From: Pseudoalteromonas viridis
GTDB taxonomy: Bacteria; Pseudomonadota; Gammaproteobacteria; Enterobacterales; Alteromonadaceae
Reading direction: 5' to 3'
Length of the DNA stretch: 64,000 nucleotides
Assembly (NCBI RefSeq): GCF_017742995.1
Contig: NZ_CP072426.1
Coordinates: 62,001-126,000, forward strand
Shown: positions 37,981 to 47,000 of the stretch, piece by piece
How positions within the stretch are numbered: position 1 is the stretch's first letter
Layout of the letters: the number at the start of each line of letters is the position of its first letter
Notes under the pieces: generated by a model
Seen by the model: only the letters and a program-made list of their open reading frames with translations
Database searches by the model: none
What the model was told of the DNA's origin: nothing
Translations under genes and position numbers: made by a program

Positions 37981-38050
37981 CAAGTCACAGAGCCGTGCAA
38001 GGATGCCCCATTGCAACGATAAAATGGATGTTACTGACCGACGCTGGCTC
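37981..38050 (-). repeat. DGR-associated structured repeat, degenerate second copy
   Basis: About 70 bases, roughly 80 percent similar by eye to the module next to VR1, separated from it by a 50-base linker. The central palindrome is damaged here (aaaatggatgtt) and the flanking covarying stem is lost. Probably a decayed duplicate. Confidence 0.6.
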
Positions 38051-38090
38051 TAACTACATGACTCATAGCTCATTTCATTTAATCCAAAAG

Positions 38091-38160
38091 CCAATTACTG
38101 AGCCGTGCAGGGACGCACCATTGTCGCGATAACATGGATGTTATTGAGCGACGCCGGCTC
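38091..38160 (-). repeat. DGR-associated structured repeat next to VR1
   Basis: Directly abuts and overlaps the 3' end of VR1 by seven bases. Contains ataacat-GG-atgttat (38129-38144), enclosed by gtcgc/gcgac, and an outer GAGCCG/CGGCTC pairing. A near-identical module lies downstream of VR2. Hairpins just after the VR are known to assist mutagenic homing in the Bordetella phage DGR; a similar role is inferred. Confidence 0.7.
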
Positions 38161-38662
38161 TAACCAATCGAACGCGTTTGCTGCCGTTCTTATTGAGGTT
38201 GAGGCCCCCGCCAAGACTGAAATAGACGTACCACGCGTTGTAATAGTAGTAGGCATAGGGCGAGCTCGACCAATAACCGCTACTAGGAGTGTTAGGAAAT
38301 ACAGTTAGATTTATTGCTGGGTCATAACACGCGGTTTCTACAATTGAGTTGAGCTCTTTAATATTAGGCAAATACCAGTCGCTAAAACCCGCATAGTTGC
38401 TTTCATCAGCACTAGCCAAAGCCTGTGCCCAAGTGTAAGTAGATGCACTGCCTGTGCAAGTGCTGCCATCCCAGGTTTGCCCTAAGCTGCAGCGCATCCA
38501 CACAAGCCCGTTTTGGTTGTCAGTTACCGTGCCGTTATCGTTAAGGGTAAAGCGGTTAGTTGGGGTTGAAGGGGTTATATTATCCTTGCATTCCCCGTAA
38601 GCTACATTAAAAGCTCCCCCAAACACCAGTAGTGTAAGTAAAAATGTTGTTGATGTTTTCAT
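38141..38662 (-). CDS. DGR target protein 2: small secreted DUF1566 (C-type-lectin-like) protein
   Basis: 173 residues with a signal peptide (about 1-23) and a DUF1566/Lcl C-terminal domain: DNGTVTDNQNGLVWMRCSLGQTWDGSTC early, WYLPNIKELNSIVE in the middle, and the diversified tail YWSSSPYAYYYYNAWYVYFS ending KRVRLVRAG. Residues about 130-170 are encoded by VR1. The fold displays variable residues on a stable scaffold. It is released to the periplasm or cell surface; there is no lipobox. An AGGAAA ribosome site precedes the ATG. Last gene of the DGR, 80 bases after the reverse transcriptase. The ligand is unknown. Tyr dominates the current variant, as in many binding surfaces. Confidence 0.9.
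   Translation of the reverse strand: MKTSTTFLLTLLVFGGAFNVAYGECKDNITPSTPTNRFTLNDNGTVTDNQNGLVWMRCSLGQTWDGSTCTGSASTYTWAQALASADESNYAGFSDWYLPNIKELNSIVETACYDPAINLTVFPNTPSSGYWSSSPYAYYYYNAWYVYFSLGGGLNLNKNGSKRVRLVRAGVAQ
38154..38273 (-). repeat. DGR variable repeat 1 (VR1)
   Basis: 120 bases at the 3' end of target 2. On the coding strand it runs from ttggtcgagctcgccc to gttagagccgg. Against the template I count about 21 differences at template adenines, one C-to-G change (aac to ggg), and one extra codon. The last 21 bases, nearest the 3' end, match the template exactly although they contain adenines; this is the expected homing-initiation (IMH) segment. Confidence 0.93.
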
Positions 38663-38742
38663 AGGTTATTTCCTCATTATTTAATAATGTGTTAACCGAA
38701 GACGCGGCTTTATTCCGCGCGCTGCTCTATCTCAAATCGCCC

Positions 38743-40398
38743 CTATGGTGGGGTTGGGTGTGCTGATGTATAATCGCGCCAACCGTTTTGTGGGAACGAC
38801 ATTAACCGCGCCGCGCGACGTTTATTTTTTATACGGGCATACCCGTTTTCGGTAATGAGTACATAAGGTACCCCCTGCTTTTGCATTTGTTGACGCAGCA
38901 TATTGAGTTTGTGCATCGGCACGCTATACGTTTGGTAATTACGTTGCTGCCTTGGAGGGTTAACATGTACGCGATTGCCGCACTGCATTAACAAACAACA
39001 TTGCGGGAAATACTGCGCAAAAAAACCTTGCTGCCCTTTATATCGCAATGGCGTTTGCGGCTCGTATAAAGGGTAAATTTGTTGGCAGTCTGATGAAAAG
39101 CAAAATAATAGTTTAAGCCAACTGTACCGTTTAACTAATGCCCCACATAGTCGGTAGCTATTAGCGTGTTTAAAGTACCCCCAATAACTGGCAAGGGTCG
39201 CTCTTAGCTTTTTTACATTGTCTGGGTGTAAATCCAACAAAACACCTTGGTTTTGCGGTTTAACAATACACCGCTCGAACCACTGCATTTTTTCGTGAAA
39301 GTTACCCAGTACACGCTTTCTTACCAATGTATAATGAGGGCGCACTATGTAGCCCAAAAAGTCTGCGCCGTTATCAATAGGCGCTAAGGTAAATTGGGGT
39401 TTAAGATGTAACTTTAAGCGCTGCTGCAAGAACTCAGCAATTTGCAAATGCCACTCTCGAAGCTGCTGTTTATTTGAATGGCACAAGACAAAGTCATCGA
39501 CATAGCGAACGTAATGCTTGCATTTCAGCTGGTGCTTAACGAATTGGTCAAGGTCGTTTAAATACAGGTTTGCCAATAGTTGACTGGTTAAATTACCAAT
39601 AGGCAGCCCTTGCCCAACAGGAACACTTTCTAACCTTTTATGCTTAGGAATGCGATTAAATTCGGCGGCACTCCCCAAACGAATACAGCTTTCGCCTGCT
39701 ACCGAATGGTTAATACTTTGGTGCACAACTTGCTGTGTTAACCACAATAGTTGCTTAGCTAGCGCTTTGGTTATGTTACCTTTGCTTGCCCACTTGCTAA
39801 GCTTTTGTTGCAATTGTGCTATAAGTATGTGGTGATGCACTGAATAGAAAAAGTTGCGTATATCTAGTTGCAAAAAATAACCGCCACTCGAAATACCACT
39901 GTATTTTTGCATAAAGCCTTTTAACCGGTTAACGGCAAAGTGGGTACCCTTGCCTTTGCGGTTTGACGCTACGTCATAAATCAATTCTTTTTCTAATAAC
40001 GGCTCTAAGTAGTTAAAAAGCAAGTGATGCACTACCCTGTCGGCAAATTGTGCCGCACACACTTCTCGCGCCTTTGGCTTGAACACAGTAAAGACAACCG
40101 GTGGTAAAGGTTGCCAACTCAGGTTTTGCAACTGTTGGCTGGTTAACAACAAATTGTCTAATAATTGTTGCTCATACAAACAAGTGCGCACCTTGTTGCG
40201 CTTACGTTTGCGGCACTGGCGATACGCTGTATCAACCGCGCGCAAATCAAAATAAGGTGCAGCTGACTCACTTTCCGGCTCTAACCAATCGAACGTGTTT
40301 GTTGTTGTTCTTATTGTTGTTGTCGTTGCCATTATTGAAATTGACGTTCCACGCGTTGTTATTGTTGTTGGCATTGGGCGAGCTCGACCAAGCCACAA
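38743..40398 (-). CDS. DGR reverse transcriptase
   Basis: 551 codons from a TTG at 40398 with GAGG upstream; in-frame ATGs at 40374 and 40332 lie inside the template repeat and have poor ribosome sites. Recognisable protein begins at about residue 48 (PYFDLRAVDTAYRQCRKRKRN). Catalytic Asp179 is in FLQLDIRNFF (motif A); the DGR-type motif QGLPIGNLTSQ is at 263-273; YVDD at 299-302 holds the other two catalytic Asp. It copies the template transcript into mutagenised cDNA with errors at adenines (family knowledge). Bordetella Brt is about 330 residues; this protein has an extra C-terminal 130 or so residues (from about 420) whose end, GVPYVLITENGYARIKNKRRAARL, I cannot assign. Confidence 0.92.
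   Translation of the reverse strand: MWLGRARPMPTTITTRGTSISIMATTTTIRTTTNTFDWLEPESESAAPYFDLRAVDTAYRQCRKRKRNKVRTCLYEQQLLDNLLLTSQQLQNLSWQPLPPVVFTVFKPKAREVCAAQFADRVVHHLLFNYLEPLLEKELIYDVASNRKGKGTHFAVNRLKGFMQKYSGISSGGYFLQLDIRNFFYSVHHHILIAQLQQKLSKWASKGNITKALAKQLLWLTQQVVHQSINHSVAGESCIRLGSAAEFNRIPKHKRLESVPVGQGLPIGNLTSQLLANLYLNDLDQFVKHQLKCKHYVRYVDDFVLCHSNKQQLREWHLQIAEFLQQRLKLHLKPQFTLAPIDNGADFLGYIVRPHYTLVRKRVLGNFHEKMQWFERCIVKPQNQGVLLDLHPDNVKKLRATLASYWGYFKHANSYRLCGALVKRYSWLKLLFCFSSDCQQIYPLYEPQTPLRYKGQQGFFAQYFPQCCLLMQCGNRVHVNPPRQQRNYQTYSVPMHKLNMLRQQMQKQGVPYVLITENGYARIKNKRRAARLMSFPQNGWRDYTSAHPTPP
40275..40391 (-). repeat. DGR template repeat (TR)
   Basis: 117 bases, adenine-rich on the coding strand. In the target frame it would encode 17 Asn codons, all AAC or AAT, which cannot become stop codons by adenine substitution. 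It matches both VRs except at adenines and one missing codon. It is read in another frame by the upstream end of the reverse-transcriptase gene, and the target-frame reading also ends in a stop soon after the repeat, as the targets do. Confidence 0.95.
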
Positions 40399-40519
40399 TT
40401 AACCTCGCTACTTGAGTTGGTTGAGTGTATCCACCTAGGTAACACCCAATTACGTTGTAATACTGGCACCATAAATTACGGGATAACCAGTGAGCGAGGC
40501 GCACAGTGAGTGGGGACGC

Positions 40520-40891
40520 TTACCTCCCTTTATTGAGAGGCAATTCCGCCCGTGTTTGTTTTAACCAACCGCCAGCTTGCTTACCCAAGCCGACAACTAA
40601 CTCTACCACCGATTGAAACTGGCTAAATGATTTAAACGCATGAAGCTCTTTTGCCAACTGAACCTGACATTTAAGATCATCTATTAACTCTGAAAGTTGC
40701 TGTACAAGCTTGGTTTTACTGCTCCTGCGAGTAACAGCCCGATGAATACACTGGCAAATGCGCATTGCTTTTTGCCGCAATTCACTTCCCAAGGTGTATT
40801 TGTGATAACGAGGAAAGTGCAACACAGCCTGTTCAATGGTAACTAGCATCAAATTTGCCTTGCGCCAAATGGGTAATTGTTTGTAGTCCAT
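40520..40891 (-). CDS. avd: Avd-like accessory variability determinant (four-helix bundle)
   Basis: 123 residues, basic, all-helical. The segment HFPRYHKYTLGSELRQKAMRIC is characteristic of the bAvd/23S-rRNA-intervening-sequence four-helix bundle family. In DGRs Avd forms a pentameric barrel that binds the reverse transcriptase and RNA and is needed for template copying (established for Bordetella phage). Placed between target 1 and the template, same strand as the reverse transcriptase. The C-terminal tail is Lys/Arg-rich. The GAGGTAAAG upstream of the ATG serves as ribosome site. Confidence 0.92.
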   Translation of the reverse strand: MDYKQLPIWRKANLMLVTIEQAVLHFPRYHKYTLGSELRQKAMRICQCIHRAVTRRSSKTKLVQQLSELIDDLKCQVQLAKELHAFKSFSQFQSVVELVVGLGKQAGGWLKQTRAELPLNKGR

Positions 40892-40920
40892 TGCTCACTT
40901 TACCTCGCTAAACCAAAAGC

Positions 40921-40990
40921 CAATTACTGAGCCGTGCAGGGATGCACCATTGCCGCGATAACATGGATGTTATTGAGCGGCGCCGGCTCC
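40921..40990 (-). repeat. DGR-associated structured repeat downstream of VR2
   Basis: Nearly identical to the module next to VR1, including ataacat-GG-atgttat at 40958-40973. The enclosing pairs are gccgc/gcggc here but gtcgc/gcgac at VR1: a C-G pair replaced by T-A, a compensatory change supporting a real stem. It is separated from VR2 by a 50-base linker shared with the VR1 side. Confidence 0.7.
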
Positions 40991-41033
40991 AGCTACATAG
41001 CTTATAGCTCATTTCACTTAATCCAAAAGCCAA

Positions 41034-44000
41034 TTACTGTCCGGCTCTAACCAATCGAACGCGCTTGCCGCTGCTCTTATAGTAGTAGCTGCCGTCGCCA
41101 TTATTGAAATCGACGTACCACGCGCTGTTAAAGTTGAGGGCATAGGGCGAGCTCGACCAATACCAACCACTTAGTGTTTGAGGAAAGTAATTGGCATCTA
41201 TTGCTGGATGCGTAGTGCTGTAATCGACGATTGAACGTAACTCTTCTCTGTTAGGCAATCGCCAGTCGCTGGCACCGCATAGGCCTTGGGTATTCACCCG
41301 TTCAACAAAGGCATGGGTGTTACAATATGTGGCTTCATTGTTTTCGTTATAGCCATAACAAATATCACCATCGTCATCTTGATATCCGGGGTGACCGCCA
41401 TTGGTATTGCTGTCTGGGTTATACCAGTTATAGCGGTCGTCTTTGTCATGCAGGCCACCGTCGTCGGTTTTAACTTCCCAAATCAAGCCAGTGTGGTTAT
41501 CCCTTACACAAGACCATTCAGAAGCAGATTCAGGCAAATCATTGCCATTGGCATCGAGCTTGGTAAAGTCAAAGCCAGCATTGCCACCACCGATTTTGCT
41601 GAGCAGGCCAGCCGCCGCCAGTGCATCACGGCCATATTCGGCATCCTGGCCTTTATAGTCCGTCACTGGGCAGTCTAGGTTATTAGAACTGCCATCGGCG
41701 CACCAGGTAATCCCCGTGTCGTTGAGTTTGCCGGTGCCACCGGATGGCGGTGGAGTATTTAGGTATTTTAAGTCGTCAATATGGGTAATACTGGCCAGGT
41801 AATCTAACGTGGTTTGAGTAAACGGATTGCCACGCAAATCTGCGCTGGACAAAGCCAGATTACTATCCAAGTTAATGCTCGTAAGCGCGTTATTGCTTAG
41901 ATTTAAGCTGACCAGGCCAGTTAGATGGCTAAGCTCAGCCACCGAGTTGATACCACGACCGCTGCAATTCAGCGCAGTTAAGTCGGCAAGGCGAGTGACT
42001 TGCTGGCTATTGACGTGCTCGCGTACACACTGAGCAAAGTGGATGTCAGCAAACTCGACACCAAGTACCCAACTTTCTGACTCTGCAACATCCAGCCATA
42101 AGTTACCCGCCCCATGCAAATACACACCGCCTGAGGTTTGCTTTACATAGACAAAAAGCTTGCCCGCTTTGTTCGGGATGCAGTCCAGCTTAGCTTGATC
42201 ACTGCTGATATCGTATAACGGACCACAGGCCGCATCATGTACCGCCGCAGCTATGCTGGTTGGCAAGTTGCGACCGTTAATGATTAGGGTAAATTGCTCA
42301 CCCAATTTGGGCGGGTGACTAACTACGATGTTGTTCACTCGTCCGGTTACGCCACTGCGGTTAAAATCAATAAAGTCGGAGGGGTCGAGCAAGCCTTCAT
42401 CGTTTTTCATCCGGTTAAATGCCGTGACAATTTGCGCAGCTGTCATGCTTGCATGCTTTTTACCGTCGTGACTGTAATAACCTATACCATTGTCATTGGG
42501 ATAAATATCTGTGCCCGGTGCAATGCTGCGCAGCTCAAAGTGCAGGTGCGGTGAAACCGCTGTCATGCCTGTGGCTATTCGTGCGATGGCATCCCCCCGG
42601 TTTACCCTGTCGCCCACTTGCAAATGAAAGACTGCGGTGCTGGTACTTAACGCGCCAGTGGCTTCGGCGTGTGCGGTTACATGGGTATAAACACTGTGGA
42701 CTTGCTGCCCGTCCGCCTGCGTGTGTTCAATCACCATGGTATAACCGCCAGTTTGATAACCACTTTGATAAGTAGATTGCAAATGCGTGATGACTCCATT
42801 GGCGATTGCAAACACGGCCTCGCCGGCATCATCAGCGCCAGCGCCGATATTCCAGTCTTCACCGGGGTGAACGCCACCAAATAACGTTCCACCATAATTG
42901 CCTAAAAATGACCCCACATCTTGCGCATTACGCCACTGAGTAGTCGCCAAGCTGTGACGAGTATGATTGTCAGTCACTAAGTTTTGGCCATAACTGTGGT
43001 TTAATTCATCCGATAACTGTTCGCTAAATGGGATTGGGTTACCGCTTTGGTCTAAACCACGGTTGCCTATGGGATAGTCAAAGCCGTCAAAGCGGGTGCC
43101 CATCACTTGCAATACAAACGGCGTATATTCGAGCATTTCAGGGAGTGCGCCTCCAGCAGCAGGCCGCTTGTACACAACCAACTCACCCGATGTTAGCTGC
43201 GCATGCAAGTTTAACGTCAAACTCGTATTGTCAGGCCAGCTGGCAGGCACAGTAAACGACCAACTTGTTCCATCAGCAGACAGTGAGGCCTGGGGCAGCG
43301 CCAGCGCGTTTTCTTCAGGCCAGGTAAAGGAGATCTCAGCAACCTGTTGTTCACCATAAAGCGTGATAAAGTCGGCCACTAAATGAGTGTTTGCCTGGCC
43401 CGATTGAACACTCAGCGTAGGGTTCTGTTGATGCCACTGCGCCGCTTTAGTTGTGGGGTCATAGCCCGCCAGATTTGACGGTAATGCCAGCGTTTTGGTG
43501 AACTCAGCTAAGTTGGAATAACCGTCTTCATCAAAGTCTTCACTTGGTCCCTTACCGTTATCAGGCTCTGCGCTATAAGGGTCAAAACCATATAATACTT
43601 CCCACGCGTCTGCCATGCCATCACCGTCACTATCATAAGCAAAACGGCTATGCTGTGGGAAACTATCCCACTCATCGGCAACACCATCTCCATCTGTATC
43701 TTGAAGTGGAGTCAGTTCATCCGTCACTTTTACGCGATTAATATCAGGGTTATTTAAATCGACGCGAAGATAAGGCTGACCCGCAAATTGGTTATATGTA
43801 ACTGGCTGAGCTTTAGCATCGTTTATAAGTTTATGATTTTCAGGCCTGCGTTTTTTAAACCAAGTAACAAAGTCACCATCAACGCTATTTAGGTAGCTTG
43901 CAAAGACAGAGTCGTACAAAAATACGCTTATTACACGGTAGCCATTGGGCAAACCATTTAGTTTGATGAGATCCTCGGAGGCTCCGTTAACGTGCACCGC

Positions 44001-47000
44001 TGGGTGCTGCAGGTAAATTATCTCATTCGTTTGTTGATGCTTAGCCAAAATGACTGGGTAATAAGCTTGGTTATCTATACGATAGTCAGTTGTTAATATA
44101 TCGCCACCAAAATAGTTATATGGACGACTGCTTCGATCTAGTCTAACCCCCAAATAATGCATGCTATTTGGTTCGCTGTAGTACAGCGTAGATTGGTTAA
44201 TCAAAGTTTGTTGATGGGACAAGTGGCTGTCATTATGTTTGCTGTAATCTGGCACCACAAACACATTGACCCCGGTTTGCCATGTCGCATCTCCAAGCTT
44301 CATATTTGAGCTTACATAGCGCACACCTGGGCTTGAGAATGTCGCCACTTCCTCAAAATCGGCTTTTTTGGCCGCTTTAGTAAAACTCAAAAAGGCTAAA
44401 TTGTCCGTATTGATTTGCAGCTCTGCCTTTTGCTGCCGATTGACTCGCTCCAACTGGCTTACATACTGCTTTAGAATCGGATTGGTGAGCTCAGATGCTT
44501 TCGCTCGAATGATCACGTCTTTACATTCACGGCTTAGCAGTCCGGTTTTGTTCAAGTCGCAGTCGTATTCAGCCGCATCAACTTGCACCTGTACATAATT
44601 GCTATTTAGCGCATTAGCTTTGCTGCGCTCAAGTGTGAAATCATTGAGTGCATCTTGCCAAGATTGGTTTTTATATGGATGAACAAACCAATCAAACTCA
44701 AGTTTGCGATGCTCGGCTTTCATGCCCTTAATAAACGTCTGAAATGCTTCAAATTGATGGGGGGCAATGTAGGCATCAAGTTCATAACTTAATTTTGCTC
44801 CCGTTAATGCTAAAATTGCACTATTTTTGCTGTTATTGTTGATTGGTGTAGCGGCAAGATAATTAATATTGTTTCCAAAGATCCCTTTGCCATCTGGCCA
44901 GCTGTGGTCATCGTGCTGTGCCTGACTGTTATGCTCTACGATGCTATTGTGCAACGCGTTCGAGCTATCGAGTAAATAAACGGCGCTATCGTCACTGGTG
45001 TCTTCAACTGCCACTACATACGGCAGTATTTCCACCGGTGGTGCAACCGCTGCAAAACAGACTTTTTTAGCGTTATCATCACAGGCTTTAGTTGTGTATT
45101 TAAGCAGGTCGGGCTTCATCGCAAGATCTGCGGCAAAAGCACCAAGCTCTGCACCAGATAGTATTAGTTGAGCATACTTCTGAGGTCCCATACTTTTGAT
45201 GATCGTGGGTACCATATTGCTTGAAATCTTATTTGCTGCACTTTCTAGTAACGCAGTCACGACTGCTTTGAGTATTTCATCCTTGTTATGGAGTGTTGCA
45301 GATGCCAAGCTTTTAAGTGTTGCGACTGCGCCCTTTGCGATGGAGTCAACATCAGTGAGTGTTTCTAAAAAGGCCTTTCTGAATTTAGGATCAGTCAATA
45401 ATTTAGCAAAGTGCCCCTTGATTTTTGCTGCGCTTAAATTTACAACGGCTTTAATATCGGCTGCTGATAATCCTGCCGTGGCGAGCTGCTGTTCAAGTAC
45501 AATCACTTCCTCTGAGGAGGCTTTACGAAAACCATACAAGGCTAAACGGTAAGCCACCGCTTTTGTGGGAAGCCTGATACCACCGATATCCACATATCCA
45601 TCGATACTTTCAAACTCCAACAAGCCATAAAATACCGCCATTTGAATTGCAGTTTTACTATATCGAGTCACCTTGTAGTTATTACGTTTTTTAATTTTGT
45701 TCTTCATTTCAGCAAACAAGGCTTTTAAGTCAACCTGCTCAAATTGGTTGTCATCATTCGCGACAGTGTCTATCACCTTTTGTAATATATCTAAACCCAG
45801 CTGTATGTTATTTAGCGCTTTGGTCGCCCCCAGATACAGCTCAGTATTTGAGTCGGGGCCTTTTAATTGGGTTTCAAATGCTTCAAATAACAACTGGTAA
45901 GAGGCTATTACCCCCTCAGATAACGTAATAACCGGTTCATAGGTCTTTTTAAACGTAGTCGCTTTGTCCGCCACGTCTTTAATCTTCTCGGTGAGTTGGT
46001 TATTAACAACGGCCGGCATGCCAAAAATAATTTTAAAGACGAAAGAAGCGCCACGTGCCGTATTAAAAACGCCGGGTTTGGAAATTAAACGATTTGGGTG
46101 TGATTTATATAAAGAATACTCTTTGCCCACTTCAACCGTAACTGGTGACGACTCAGCCGTCACTCGCAGCAACTCTTTGGGTGTGACCAATTGCGAGTGA
46201 CTGAGCTCTTTCCAAAAAGAGTGTTTTTCTAGGGCTTCGCTATCTGCCCAGCCATACCAAACCGCTAGGCGTGAATTGAGTACCGTTTCATCGCACGATT
46301 TGTTTTCGAATGTTAGCCGATCTAAAAGTACACCAGATATTAAAGGTTTAGGTTTTGAGTCAGGCTGGCATTGCTGTGAAGCTTGCAACGCTCTGGTATC
46401 ATGTGGCTTGGCATTATGGATAGCAGAAGACGGCTCACTCATTTGGTACATGCTGGTTGCAGCATTGGAAAGCACATTTAATTGTGAATCAGATAGCTCA
46501 GGCAACAACATAACCGCTTGCTCTAGCAACTCGGTATATTCATCCATCAAGAGAAAGTCGCCAGAGCCAACCATTGTTTGGTAAAGCGCAACCGCCTGAC
46601 TAAATGGTGAGCTATTGAGTAGTTTTGTGGCTATTTCTATTTTTTCAACTTCGGGCAAAAACAGCCAAGTCGGATTAAGCAAAAAGGCACTGGTTAATGT
46701 ATGTGTTTCTGCATTGAGTTGTCCGCGCCAACGGCCCATGTTAAAACCAAAATACAAAACGTCGGTCGTCACCTCTTGGGTTTGCTCATCCACGGTTGCA
46801 GTTTGCAATACATAGTCAGAGAGGTAACCTGAAGTGCTGCCTTGGTGCTCACTTACTTGTTGTGTCGCAATTGAAAAAACCCGCGCAATTTCGCCTTCAT
46901 CTAAATTCGGGGGATCACCCACTTCAATGGTAACGGCTTCGATTTTCCTCTCTTTGCCAAGCGGAAATAATCGTTTTACAGCCTCATGGTCCAGATAGCT

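Larger units (their letters stand above)
37588..38140. other. Region between the kinase and DGR target 2
   Basis: No supported gene. A 108-codon plus-strand open frame at 37620-37946 lacks a ribosome site and family resemblance and is left out. The 3' half consists of the two structured repeat modules described separately. Confidence 0.5.

Noticed and set aside
38105..38308. Plus-strand open frame opposite VR1
   Set aside because: It is the antisense shadow of the target 2 coding end and the structured repeat; no ribosome site.
34276..41033. Mobile element such as a group II intron carrying the reverse transcriptase
   Set aside because: No intron domain V or maturase/endonuclease motif; the Avd gene, template and variable repeats with adenine-only differences make a DGR the better explanation.
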